Assembly: GCA_036924285.1 (NCBI GenBank)
Contig: JAYKYS010000012.1
Span: forward strand, 5,146,001-5,210,000
DNA length: 64,000 bases
Source of the DNA: Asterella californica
Taxonomy: Eukaryota > Streptophyta > Marchantiopsida > Marchantiales > Aytoniaceae
Reading direction: 5' to 3'
The notes under the pieces: generated by a model
What the model saw: only the letters and a program-made list of their open reading frames with translations
Told to the model about the DNA's origin: nothing
Database searches by the model: none
Translations under genes and position numbers: made by a program
Shown here: positions 47,007-58,684 of the stretch, piece after piece
Position numbering within the stretch: position 1 is the first letter of the stretch
Layout of the letters: every line of letters begins with the position of its first letter

Positions 47007-50000
47007 TGAAAACAGTTATAACAAGAGACACATAACCTGATTTAAAATAGTTCATATGTAGGACCGGAGATGTCTTCACATGTTTCTTGACTATTCTAAT
47101 GTTTATTTCTAAGCTTGCCTCTAAAGTTCAGACAAGAGCTTCGTAATCTCACGGTGTAGTTTCATGAAGGTGTTTGTAACAGTCGAGAAGTTCAAATGAA
47201 AAAGAGAAGATGTGATGATACTAAGTTAAACTTTTTATGCTTGGAAATATTCCTTACATGCATTACTTACATGCACAAGCATCAAGATTAAAACTAGTAC
47301 TTGCTTAAGTAAGATTTAATCGATGAAGAAAACAAGAATAGAATTTATATTCTAATTCATGCTGTGGAAAAGTTCAGTGTTAAAACTCCCGAACATGTTT
47401 GTAACCAACTTTTCCTATAAAATTTGCACTATTATGAACTAGAATATTCTCATGCTTCATTCGATCCTTCAACTTCCCCATACTTTGAGATCTCCTTGAC
47501 GAGATCATCATCAGTAGTCCTTATACACCAAACTAAGACAGTTTGGAATCTGACAATATGATTCACTTCCGGTTCGATCAAGGTCGATATTATATACCGC
47601 TTGCTGCGTATTCGATTGAGTTACAAGTTAATGATTACATACCCCTTGCTAGAGAAGGGTCTGACAGTCTACTCATACATGTGAACACATGCATAACATG
47701 GAACCTACGTACCTTATATATCTGCCTTCCTATATAGCGGTCCTTATTTATCTGCCTTTCTATATAGCGGCCGTTCTTGATTGGTCTCGTTTCAAGTGAC
47801 AGCTCTAGCAAGAAGTATTGAATGTTAAAAGAAGGCCTACCACCCACCCCTATCTCTGGGGGACTCTTCCCACTTGAAGTCAAACGACCCTCATCGCCCA
47901 CTACAGCGTGCTGCTTGATATCCCACTGAATAATATTATCGTTGACAGACACATCCAGAACTTGCAAAATCCGCTTCTTTTGAGACGACCATCGAGATCC
48001 TCCGAGTCTCCACATCCAATAATTTGTTAGGAACTCTTCTTTAGCCTACCTAGCTTCGTACGTAGATGCACCATGAGGAACTAACTGGCAGGAGCATAGC
48101 ATGTCGTAAATGCATGTCAGTCTAGAAATAAATATCTTATTTCAATGCAGATATCAGGACTAGAGAAATAACTACTACGTGGAGTTGACTTCCACGTTGA
48201 CTCCGGTTCTCTATTTGGCAGCAAGTGGTCTACAAAATAGCGGCTCCATCAGATTTACATTTTTGTCTCTTCTGCAAGATCTGCAGTGAACAGTTAGCGC
48301 ACGGCATGATTGGTTCAAGTTGCGGTGATACATAGGCAAATGCCTTGGGCTCTCTTCTACTTTGTCTCCAGAAGCAATAAGTATGCAGATGAGGTTTCAT
48401 TTCATCGTCACCTTTCAGCTACCACATCCAAAACAGTTAGAAGTTTATGAACCGAATGAACCAAAAGTCGAGCTTCTCTGTCGGATCGATCTATATATAC
48501 GTGCTTGTATGGACTTGGCTTTGCATTTATGATCTTCTGCATTGATTCGCGTGCATGGTGTATACTCAGATTGACCCGAAACGTCTGCATGCACTGGGCC
48601 CCAGCTGCTTACTTTTTGGCTTGGTTTGTTTCTTGTTGTCTACTTGTGGTCGCACAATTAAAGTCGAATGGATACAGCACAAGTAAGTAACATTCCATGA
48701 AGTGAAGGCCCTACCTACATGGCTGCTTTTGGAGCGGATGAGTCAGACCCAGAACTGTACATACTACTGACTTCTTCTCCTCGAGTTCAACCCCATGTCC
48801 TGCTGCCACTTCCACGCGCCATGGTCTTCATTATATATATGCACTGATCTGAAGGAACCCGGTATACACGAATCATATCCCTTCCCAAGTAGTTGAAGCT
48901 TTGAATACGAGCTACTCTTGGGCCTGAACATCCAAGAGACTGATTGATGTCTCTGTGTAACAGGATCTTACAGTTAGACTTGCCAAATGATGATTAAATC
49001 TGTTAAGTCTTGCACGAATAAGTTGAAAAGCTTTTGATGAGCTAGAACACAAGTGGACCTGCAACCCGTGAACTTACTATTATATGCATACCAAGCAATA
49101 GTTCGCTGACTGATTTTCCCCAAGATTTCCGGAAAAGATCCTCGACCTCTAAACTCCTGCGTGTTAAGCGGTGTCCCAGTCTGCCAAGTTGCATTGCTGT
49201 CGTCCATTGACTGTCGTTCGGCCGCAGAAAGCTTCGATGTAACAGAATGCACCTTGCTTTTGCAATTGGTCAACAACATGTAACGTAACGACGAGGGCAC
49301 ATCATCATCGATATCTTATCAAGTACTAAACACGCGACGGAATGAATAGCCAACGATCATATATAAGATATGACTTTGTATATCTAGACCAGTTCCTGAA
49401 AGCAAAGTGTCGAGGATATCAAGCTTGCTGTAAATCGTCGTTCTTGCATGAGCTACATCAGCTGCAACAGCGCTACAGTAGCTCCAGCAGGCTGCAACGT
49501 TACTGAAGACATTGTCGAGAAAATGCAGACGGAGAAGAAAGGAAGTGAGACGAAAACGAATCAAGCAATGAACTTCATGGTCAAAGTACTCCTTATTGCC
49601 TTGCTACTGCCCAATGCCTCGGCAGCTGGCTCACAGGTACGGGTGCTCTCATGATCAAACATGTTAAATCTGAATCTTTACAGCAGCAACTGCATTACAT
49701 TCAGCTGCAGCTGCGTACTCCTTGATTTTGCTCCCACTGTGGTTTGGAATTCATGCACAAAGTCGCTAATGCAGATGTCAGATTATGGTCCTAGCTAGAA
49801 TCAACTGATGCCGTGAGTACTACGTCGTAAACGGAATACATATACATCGAATTCATGAATCGTATACGTAGAGTGTTCAGTATAGAACCGGACCATTGGA
49901 AAACCGTTCTGCAGCTGCAGAGCTCCAGACCTTATCTAGTTTGTCATGGTGACAGGAAACTGAAGTTCCAAGTCTTGATAGTTACAAGATTGAGTTTCAT

Positions 50001-50061
50001 GCTCAGTGTGATCCCTTACTCAGCCAAGAAGATGCTGTAGTAACTGGGTTGCGATGAAATA
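47007..50061. other. Mostly intergenic, with weak exon candidates
   Basis: Minus strand 49300 to about 49083 is an open exon-like segment ending at a good GTAAGT donor. Plus strand 49569-49636 encodes a signal-peptide-like start (MNFMVKVLLIALLLPNASA) running into a CAG/GTACGG donor-like site; it could be the first exon of a small secreted protein, but I found no following exon. A minus-strand frame at 47635-48015 is of no known family. None is strong enough for a gene call. Confidence 0.35.
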
Positions 50062-51572
50062 ATGCTGGATTCTGTGCCTGTTGGTTATGACTATGTACGC
50101 GAACAGAGTACAGACTCGGAAACAAGGACCAAGCATGTGGTGCTTCTACCTGGGGCCTATCAAGGGGGCTGGTCCTGGTATAAGGTCAGCAGCTTGCTGC
50201 AGAAGAGAGGCTACACAGTAGCAGCAATCGACTTGACATCGCAAGGAATCAGCAAAGTTGTAGCTGACAATGTCACCTCGCTCGCACAGTTTGTGCAACC
50301 CGCAGTCGATTATCTCGAGAATGCGATCGGCAAAGTATAACTAGACTAAGTCATTCTCCTCGCATGCTGAAAGTTCATGATATATCGACTTGTAAAATTC
50401 ATAGATCGTGAGGTCTTAGATCCTGCGTTGAGCAATTGCTTATATACATAACTCGAACTCAGGGACTTCTTCCTGTGTGTCTGTCCATACATAGGTCATC
50501 GTGGTTGCGCACAGTCAGGGAGGGGCAGCACTTTCTTATTTGATGGAGAAGTTTGGAGCACAGAAGATAGCCAAGGCCGTGCGAGGGCAGCACTTTCTTA
50601 TTTGATGGAGAAGTTTGGAGCACAGAAGATAGCCAAGGCCGTGTTCCTCGCATCCATAATGCCCACAGACAAACAGAGCTTCACCGACGCTTCTCGTGCG
50701 GCCTTCAAAGTGAGGACAATTTCGACCGTCTCTTCTGTACTTGAAAATGCAAAGAAAGACGTGTCGTATATCCTATGTGTCTAGCTGCAAGGGCATGCGC
50801 AGTAGCTACTGCCCTTGCTGATGAGCAGTTCTTTGAGAGTCATAGCAAACATGAAGTAAAGCAATAACCGATCGAGGAGTGAAATCTGGAATCTTCAGGA
50901 CATCTCCATTTTCCCGCTCTACTCAATGCCAGCTCGCTTTGCAAACGGACCTTCGAACCCTCCAACTTCTACGAGCTTCATCCTGTCGTATACTCGGCAG
51001 CTTATGTACAACAAGAGTCCCTTGAAGGTAAGTTCGTACTACGAACCATACCTGCACGAGTGTGATGATCAATGAAAGCAGTTGTGCTCTTCTCGAATTC
51101 ACCACCTTTCTTAAACCTGAACTACTGTACGATTTGTGTCATCCCTTACGATGTATTTCTGTGTACTGGGACATGGCGCTTGGAACTGCACATGAAGATC
51201 TACTCACAAACTTCTTAATCTCTGTTTGTCCTCGTCATGAGCTGCAGGAGTGCTAACTACCCGAACTGATTTTCGTTGATTTGGTTGATCCGCTTGCAGG
51301 ACGCTACTTTAGCCAACAGTTTGCTGGTTCCTGGGCCTTTTGCTGTGGTCGTCGAAACCCTACATTTGACACCCGAGAGGTATGGCAAAATTCCGCGTTA
51401 CTCCATCGTCACCGACCAGGACAATGTCCTCGACAGCAGCGCTCAGGAACGGAATATCGAGCAGAACCCGCCCGTTCGAGTATTCCGACTGAAGGATAGT
51501 GATCATGCTGCGTTCTTCAGCCAACCAAAGGCAGTAACGAAGATCATTCAGCTCATCGATTCTCTTTCATGA
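50062..51572 (+). pseudogene. Methylesterase-like alpha/beta hydrolase, frameshifted by a 62-bp tandem duplication
   Basis: The exons are 50062-50334, 50495-50709, 50899-51027 and 51300-51572, with the same phase-0 junctions as the gene at 7.3-8.8 kb. Exon 1 has LLPGAYQGGWSWY, exon 2 the nucleophile elbow AHSQGG, exon 4 the acid Asp in SIVTDQD and the catalytic His in DSDHAAFF. Exon 2 contains a tandem duplication: 50524-50585 is repeated at 50586-50647, offset 62 bp. With it, reading runs into a TGA within about 10 codons; without it, exon 2 is 153 bp and in frame, and the protein would be 275 residues. Every other part looks functional. Either the locus is a very young pseudogene or the duplication is an assembly error. 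The start may be further upstream. Confidence 0.85.
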
Positions 51573-53424
51573 TTCAGACCGTCAGACCAGAGTGAGATCA
51601 CAGAATCCCTCCTAGATTAGAAAATTCCTCAAGGCTCCTTCACTTGCACTTTACACACCGGAGGGTCTTCTTGACCCTTTACTTCACCTAATGTAGCACT
51701 TCTGGACGCTGTTCTGAAAGCTCTGTGTGACCAACTCCGGAGAGACTTTCGAGTGTCAGTACTGACACGAAAAAGTCTCTCTGAGAGTGAGAAGGTGGAG
51801 GGTAGTTGAAAGCATTGTCTGAGGACAGTTGCTAAGGCGAGACATAAGTCGACTCATGATCAGCTAGATGAATACGGTAGGCAGGAAACTTGAGACATCA
51901 ACTGACAACAGACAGAGAAACTGAGGCAGTTGGCAGTTGCTGAGATAGGGATAGGAACTTCCCCAGGGAGGGAGCTTTTGCACCGATCCCATTAATTCTT
52001 GGGAGTAGGAAATTTCTCGTTTCTCCACATTCTCCTGTTTAGGCAAAAGAGATAATCTTTTCTCATATCACAGTACCTCGAGCTAGTAGTATGATAGGGT
52101 TTTCTACCACAGGGCAAGAAAATCGCTCCTACTTCGAATGTTGCTAATGAGGTACTTGATTCTGAATACCAACATTGGAAGAGTTTGATTACCCACTTTG
52201 GAATTTCGCACCCAAATATCCGTTTGATTCAACATTTAGATTCTATGTTTCACACGGATATTATTTGCTCCACCAGCTGCCGATCTTAGCTAGTACTCTG
52301 TCTCTCATCGTCAGTCTGCTTGTAACTGGGGATATGTTCCGTCCAACGTCTCGCGGTATCAGTCCTCTTTCTTTCACTGTCACTCCGCTGATCGACCCAA
52401 CGTCTCGCCGTCTCAGTCCTCTGTCTTCCAATGTCACTCCGCTGATCGTCGGACGGAGCGGGATTCTGTGGTATATATATCACAACTTCAGTTGTCCAAC
52501 TTCCTTGTAGGACTGTGAAGTCATTTCATTTCGCTAGAGAATACGTTCCGATAGTTTCGAAGGCAATTTTAGAACAGCTAGGCAGAGGTTCGAATTCGGA
52601 TTCTTTTGAGTCTCGGCAGTTATTCAGGATTAGGATTTCGTTAAACCCCAAGGGAGCTGGAGGAGAAATGGGTCTGTTGGTCGTTAGTTTGGCTCTCTGC
52701 GAACACAGTTTGTTCCTTGCTACGCGGTTCGATTTTATGGATGGGACATCACGCTTTATAGATATGGGACATCAGGCCGTGGTTTGATGGGACCGCTGAG
52801 TTCACTCGCTCAGAGTCGCTCTGTCATCGACAAGGGTTCGTTACGATTGTACATTTACCCTTACGGGATGCATGTTTTCCTGTCGGCCGATTCCTTTGTA
52901 AGGGTTTTCACGTATATGTACAGACTTCACGTGAATCGAAATCGGGAAGTAGAACCGAAAACATCTGCATTCTTCTCCTGAGTTCGGGACGGAATGCCTG
53001 AGTTCATAATCTGTCACCAGTTTCGCGAGAATATTGAGTGGAGACCAGTGTATCAATCGGACAAACACTGACTTCAAGAATCATATACACTAGTGTACGA
53101 AGATAAGTACCCCATCTACTAAACAGAGATTACATATTCACTTGCGTTCATTCAGTTATACGTGCTTCAGTTATACGTTATATAGTGCTTCCGCACTTCC
53201 TACTTCCTTGTAAAATTACAGGCCAAACTAGCGTGGGCAAATTCACCAACAAGGGATGGTCTCAAAAGTTGCCCTTACAAATCGCTGATCACGTACGTAC
53301 AGATACGTAAACCAGTACCCTGTATTCATGATGAGTTTGTAGCTCAATGCTGTTGCCAGCCAAACAGGTGTGTCAAAGCTACCTATCGAGATTCCCTCTC
53401 TGCGGAAAGGACTTTTCAGTGAGA
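51573..53424. other. Intergenic, with a 54-bp tandem repeat
   Basis: 3' flank of the methylesterase-like locus. 52343-52396 and 52397-52450 are two imperfect 54-bp units (ccaacgtctcgc ... gtcactccgctgatcg). An open frame spanning them (52175-52510) is probably chance. Confidence 0.5.
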
Positions 53425-53450
53425 ACGCGACGCAATGAATAGCCAACGGA
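53425..53450 (-). repeat. Short dispersed repeat (VGYSLRRV box), one of three
   Basis: acgcgacgcaatgaatagcc followed by (a/c)acgga occurs here and at 62716-62741, and with one or two changes at 49332-49356. On the minus strand the box can be read as VGYS(L/F)RRV. Some resemblance extends about 60 bp on the higher-coordinate side here and at 62.7 kb. It is probably a fragment of a decayed repeat family. Confidence 0.45.
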
Positions 53451-53583
53451 TGGAAATACCGCATCAAACCGTACAAGGGAAAGAGGGACCAGAAGGGCTA
53501 AGCAACCAAACGCCCTGAAGGGAGGAAGAAAATTGGGACTAAACCCTACTATCTGTACTTCTAAAGGAGATACTATCTGTACT

Positions 53584-53621
53584 GAAAGGTTCCTTCTCCT
53601 TGATAGGAGAAGGAACCTTTC
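53584..53621. repeat. Perfect hairpin, 16-bp arms, 6-nt loop
   Basis: gaaaggttccttctcc (53584-53599), loop ttgata, and its exact reverse complement (53606-53621). Confidence 0.9.
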
Positions 53622-53636
53622 ATGAATGCTCTTGTT

Positions 53637-53706
53637 ACATTCACTCCACTGGCTTCCCGAGCCGCGCATTCGAATGCGTAGCTCGGGAAGTCAGTGGAGT
53701 GAATGT
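53637..53706. repeat. Near-perfect 70-bp palindrome
   Basis: 26-bp arms starting acattcactccactggc match with one mismatch. The centre cgcattcgaatgcg is itself a perfect 14-bp palindrome. The structure begins 15 bp after the preceding hairpin. Confidence 0.92.
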
Positions 53707-54770
53707 CCATAGGGCATTGTGAATGAGACCGAGCGTTAGAAGATGACTGGTGCCAAAATGAAGGGTGACTTCTAGTGATGTCAATTCACTAGAACATCAG
53801 GGCATCGTGAGAACGTTACGTATGTGCTAATTAGGGAATCTCGAACCTCACCCAGTACTACGTTGCCGTCGCTCCCGTAGAGGATTCCACGAAACTTTTC
53901 GACGTAAACCGATCCGTGTACCCACGAGGTACAGTCGTAACATCGTCTATGAAAGCTAAACATTGTCGTAAGCAGTCTGTTGCCGTAAGGCCCCTTTCCT
54001 CTCAGCAGTTCAAAACGCTTCAATCGGACGTTCGAGGCTTATGGTTAAACTCTAATCCTGTTCCTATGTTTACAGTGTGAGGTTAGAGACGCCCTTATAC
54101 GTTGATTTGATCGGATGTGTTTACAAGATCTTCCGCGGTAGATAAAACGTAAACACAACACGGTCATGAAGGGGGTGCACGTGGTTATATTTTGTAATAC
54201 AAACAATTGACAGCAGAGGGACAAACTAAAGACCGGGGCGGAAGATTGGGATGCCCAATTCTGAGAAGTGAGCTCCAGGCTATATATCACGAGGAGCCGG
54301 ACACATCAGAATACAAGAATTTTCTCGTTACAGTGCCATGCTTCAACGATAGGACATCTGACTGGGCATGCATAGAGCATCCTAGCTGAACAGAGAGTCC
54401 ACTGAAAAAAGATATATAACTTAACTTGAGAGCTTGCACGAGTTAAAAGTTCAGAGATAAATTTTCTGAACACAATTCCATTTCCACTATAATCAAGCTA
54501 TAATCAAGGTATAATACAAAGTTGACAAATTCTCAGACTGGTCTCATGATCTATGACCAATCGTATTGCATATTAAGTTCTCATGATCAGTAACTGGGAG
54601 GAGAAGACTACCGTAGTGGATCCAAAATTTGGGTTTGCATGCGCATGTAACTGTCTCAAAAGTTCTCCGATAAGCAGCGGCCTTCTTGCACTCGGCTGCT
54701 ATGCAGTCCTCGTGCTCCGCACGGAGGAGCGTTCAGTAAACTCAGCAGCAGCGGACCAAGTCTTGTTGAT
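53707..54770. other. Intergenic, with one unassigned minus-strand exon candidate
   Basis: A minus-strand frame (54023-53781) opens without an ATG. It contains VEKFRGILYGSDGNVVLG followed by a GTGAGG donor-like site, with some resemblance to an Sm/LSm-type strand pattern. It is too short and isolated to call. Confidence 0.35.
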
Positions 54771-56564
54771 CTAATGAGGACGGTTCAAACACTTCCGCTT
54801 GCAGTCCTCACAGTTGGTGTCTGAAATATTCTGTGAAATAGCCACCTTCCTGCACTCTGCAGCGATGGATTCGCAATCTTGTCTTCTTGCATACAGAAGC
54901 TTGTCGATAAACTCTTTGGGTGCAGCAGAACAGGTCTCGGTGATCTGCCGAGGAGGGTTCAAACACTGGCGTTTGCAGTCTTCGCAGTTACTGTCCGATA
55001 TTCTACGTGACAGGGCAACCTTCTTGCATTCAGCCGCGATCGGCTCGCAATCCTGTCTTCTTGCGTAAAGAAGCTTGTCGATAAACTCTCTCGGTGCCTC
55101 AGAACAAGTCTCCGTGATCTGCCGATCAGGGTCCAGACACTGGCGCTTGCAATCTTCGCAGTTCGTGTCTGATACACCACGTGATACGGCCACCTGCTTG
55201 CATTCCGCCGCTATCGGTTCGCAATCCTGTCTTCTTGCGTTAAGAAGCTTTTCGATAAACTCTCTTGGTGCCTCAGCACAAGTCTCCGTGATCTGCCGAT
55301 CAGGGTTCAAACACTGGCGTTTGCAGTCTTCGCAGTTAGTGTCCGATATACCACGTGATATAGCCACCTTCTTGCATTCAGCCGCTATCGGTTCGCAATC
55401 CTGTCTTCTTGCGTTAAGAAGCTTGTCGATAAACTCTCTCGGTGCCTCAGAACAAGTCTCCGTGATCTGCCGATCAGGGTCCAGACACTGGCGCTTGCAG
55501 TCTTCGCAGTTAGTGTCCGAAATACCACGTGATATAGCCACCTTCTTGCATTCCGCCGCTATCGGTTCGCAATCCTGTCTTCTTGCGTTAAGAAGCTTGT
55601 CGATAAACTCTCTTGGTGCCTCAGCACAAGTCTCCGTGATCTGCCGATCAGGGTTCAGACACTGGCGTTTGCAGTCTTCGCAGTTAGTGTCCGATATACC
55701 ACGTGATATAGCCACCTTCTTGCATTCAGCCGCGATCGGCTCGCAATCCTGTCTTCTTGCGTTAAGAAGCTTGTGGATAAACTCTCTTGGTGCCTCAGCA
55801 CAAGTCTCCGTGATCTGCCGATCAGGGTTCAGACACTGGCGTTTGCAGTCTTCGCAGTTAGTGTCCGAAATACCACGTGATATAGCCACCTTCTTGCACT
55901 CCGCCGCTATCGGCTCGCAATCCTGTCTTCTTGCCTCAAGAAGTTTGTCAATGAACTCTCTTGGTGCAGCAGAACAAGTCTCCGTGATCTGCCGATCAGG
56001 GTCCAGACACTGGCGTTTGCAGTCCTCGCAGTTAGTGTCCGATATACCAAGTGATATAGCCACCTCCTTGCACTCCGCCGCGATCGGTTCGCAATCCTGC
56101 CGTCTTGCGTTAAGAAGCTTCTCAATGAACTCTCTTGGTGCGGCAAAACAAGTTTCGGTGATCTGGTGAGTGGGATTCAAACATTTGCGTTTGCAATCCT
56201 CACAGTTTGTATCCGAAATGCCTCGTGATATGGCCACCTTCTTGCACTCCGCAGCTATGGGTTCGCAATCCTGTCGTCTTGCGTAAAGAAGCTTGTTAAT
56301 GAATTCTTCTGGTGCGCCAGAGCATGTCTCCGTTACTTCAGATGGAAATGAGTTATCGTAAGGACGCGAAGGATAAGAATACGGAGGAGGTGATGGTGAA
56401 TGGTGGTACACATGAGGTGGTGTGTAATAAGTGTGGGGTGGAGATGTGTGAACATCTTTCAACGAACGAGCCCCCGCTGCACTAGTCGTAGGGATTGGGA
56501 AAAGAAAGCACGATATAATCATGCAGCTGACGAAAACTTGTCCGGAATGAGGACACAACTCCAT
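54771..56564 (-). CDS. Secreted protein with nine tandem six-cysteine repeats
   Basis: A single frame of 597 codons. I chose ATG 56564 because the open frame above it starts without an ATG and this one places a signal peptide (CMIISCFLFPIP.., cleavage probably near SAAGA) at the N-terminus. A Pro/Tyr/His/Ser-rich, extensin-like stretch follows (SPPHTYYTPPH to SPSPPPYSYP). Then come nine head-to-tail repeats of 58 residues up to the stop, each with six cysteines spaced C-x18-C-x6-C-x13-C-x2-C-x3-C and a conserved ITETC..APREFI, ARRQDCE, SDTNCEDCKRQC. Six cysteines per unit suggest three disulfides and an extracellular role. Units are very alike even in bases, implying recent expansion or gene conversion. 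DPDRQ/NPDRQ linkers might be processing sites. I do not recognise the family; a defence or wall protein is speculation. Confidence 0.88.
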   Translation of the reverse strand: MELCPHSGQVFVSCMIISCFLFPIPTTSAAGARSLKDVHTSPPHTYYTPPHVYHHSPSPPPYSYPSRPYDNSFPSEVTETCSGAPEEFINKLLYARRQDCEPIAAECKKVAISRGISDTNCEDCKRKCLNPTHQITETCFAAPREFIEKLLNARRQDCEPIAAECKEVAISLGISDTNCEDCKRQCLDPDRQITETCSAAPREFIDKLLEARRQDCEPIAAECKKVAISRGISDTNCEDCKRQCLNPDRQITETCAEAPREFIHKLLNARRQDCEPIAAECKKVAISRGISDTNCEDCKRQCLNPDRQITETCAEAPREFIDKLLNARRQDCEPIAAECKKVAISRGISDTNCEDCKRQCLDPDRQITETCSEAPREFIDKLLNARRQDCEPIAAECKKVAISRGISDTNCEDCKRQCLNPDRQITETCAEAPREFIEKLLNARRQDCEPIAAECKQVAVSRGVSDTNCEDCKRQCLDPDRQITETCSEAPREFIDKLLYARRQDCEPIAAECKKVALSRRISDSNCEDCKRQCLNPPRQITETCSAAPKEFIDKLLYARRQDCESIAAECRKVAISQNISDTNCEDCKRKCLNRPH

Positions 56565-58402
56565 CTCCTGAAATTCCGCTTCGAACTGAGGAATCAAAGA
56601 ACAGCTTTCGCAGGTCAATTGGCACGTAAATATGATCAAGACCGCCAAATACAACCGAGAGAGCTCAACAGAGCTCAACGGGAAAATTGAGTGACTACGT
56701 TAGCTTTCCCTCAGAAGGCCGAAGATATGACTGTCAAGAACCTACGACGGATCTTCTGTACCCGGAAGACGAAGACTGCGAATATGACTGTCAAGTTGGA
56801 TCAAGAGAATACGTGTCCTCGAGTTAACGTAGTAGGGGTTTGTACCACGTAAGTTCGCTGTTAACAGCATGTTGCCTACCTGAGAGCTTGGAGAACGTCC
56901 CCAGTATGAGCCGGTACACCGGTGGCCAATTCTCGGCCAATTCTGGTCCGTAGGACACTACAGTACGTAATTGAAGTTCTTCTACTGAGCATCGTTAGAT
57001 CTCGATAAGGTTCATGCTCTCAGATTCTGCTTCAGCATGACAAGTTGGGCACCGATTATAAGTTCAGATCTAAGTTTGAGTCCTGTCTCGAACTTCAGAA
57101 CCACGTAGTATGTACTACGTGGTTTTGCAAACTAACGTCTTCTCATGTGCGGACGACGTTTACTCTCTGGTTGCAAGCCAGAATCTGAAATAATATAGAC
57201 TAACATAAAAAGAACAAAGAAGTAACATTTGAATATATAAAATTCATCATTTACTTTTTCCTTATCTAATTAAAAAATAAGAAAATAATAACAAGGAACA
57301 CCGCTTCCAATGGAATTGCACGGCTCTGCGTTTGTGATTTATTCTACGCTTGTATTATTCACATTGCTTACATTACTCCTGACAAGTCGCTACACTAAAA
57401 CCTCTGTCAAGGCAAGAGATGGTCATACATCGAGTTGTCTGAAATATAGATTTCTTTCCAGGTCTGTCGTAAGGTCATCTAACATATGTCTGGTCAAGAG
57501 TATACAACACTACAGAGTTGCTAAACGATTTTGAGAAAGATTATACGTTCATTTGAGATTTATTTCTTGAATTTTACTCACAAAAGGTAGAGAAGATTAT
57601 CATTATGACTAGAATTTCGTTCATTTGTAGTGAATGTTTGACGTCCACTTGACATACCTTCGATGTGAATCGCCCTTCAATTTACTTCCTTTCTCTTTTC
57701 TGGTTCTCACAAGGATCTCCATCCGTTCTCGCTATTCCTTTTTTATTTTTCGGTTTTCATCACGACTCCATCCGTACTTCCGTTCCACGACTTCTCCCTT
57801 TGTTTTTCAGCTTTCAGAATCGACTTATAGCTTAAGAAAAGAAAGCGTGCATTATCACCTCAACTCTGTTCATTGTATTAGAACATGATCAATTTTCTTG
57901 ACATGTTATTTTTACACGAGAACGAATCTGGTGTCCTCGTTAAATCTGCATGCACTTATTATCTTATCTCTTAAGTCTCTTACACTTACATCATATTCAC
58001 CCTTCTCAGGTTTCTTCTTATGGGGGAAAACTCTCTGTACTATATTATTCTTACTATATTATTCCTAGCATAGACAACAGGACGTCGCGTCGAACATTTT
58101 CTACCAGAAATATTTTTAGCATGCATACCCATGGAGTTTGCAAAAATCATTGCTGCCATAGCCAACAAGACGTCTCGTCGAACATTTTCTACCCATAATA
58201 TTTTGAGCTTGCATATTCTTTACGCTCAATATTTACGGAAGACGAGGTGGGCTTGGAAATTTTTCGTGCAACACTGCACCAAACCGACAGACGTGTGCAT
58301 GATATTTTGGAGCAAAGACGACAGTGCGCCGGCATTAACTTTATTTAAATAGTTTGAAAGAAGTTCACAGAAACTGAATCCGAAAAAGCTACGTCCTGTA
58401 CA
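56565..58402. other. Intergenic; short repeats and a palindrome
   Basis: 57099-57124 is a perfect palindrome (aaccacgtagta, tg, reverse complement). gacgtcgcgtcgaacatttt (58081) recurs with one change at 58169, a direct repeat with 88-bp period. A frame at 57310-57534 starts with a hydrophobic segment but has no other support. The promoter of the cysteine-repeat gene should lie just right of 56564. Confidence 0.5.
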
Positions 58403-58684
58403 GTGGAAGTAACAATAAGAAGTAGTAAAAACTATGCCGTACACTTGGAAACTACTACTCTCGTTTACAGTCGAAAGTATAGTCTATGTACACTGTAAGC
58501 AGGATGTTATACCATAAACAATAAGCAGTAGTATACTGTAAACAACAAGCAGCAGTATACTGTGAACTCTGTATATGTCCTCCTGCTCCTGTGAAGTTCG
58601 AACTAGTAAGAAGTAATAAGAACTATGCTGTACATTGGAAACTACTAGTCTGCTGTAGTAGACAGTATAGTCTATACTGTGCTA
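58403..58684. repeat. Direct repeats at the 3' side of the HUH gene
   Basis: A block of about 95 bp (58403-58500) recurs at 58591-58684, sharing ttggaaactacta and agtatagtctat, 187 bp apart. Between them lies a 24-bp tandem repeat, two units (58515-58538 and 58539-58562, taaaca.taagcagtagtata-like). The position just beyond the gene's C-terminal end suggests a transposon terminus. Confidence 0.65.

Noticed and set aside
53781..54023. LSm-domain gene
   Set aside because: The FRGILYGSDGNVVLG stretch resembles an Sm1 motif, but there is no start, no Sm2 motif and no clear partner exon.
55075..56169. A 364-codon plus-strand open frame
   Set aside because: It is the antisense shadow of the nine tandem cysteine repeats; repetition keeps the opposite frame open too.
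54790..56320. CRISPR-like regular repeats
   Set aside because: The 174-bp period is the coding unit of the cysteine-repeat protein, with no spacer/repeat division, in a eukaryotic genome.
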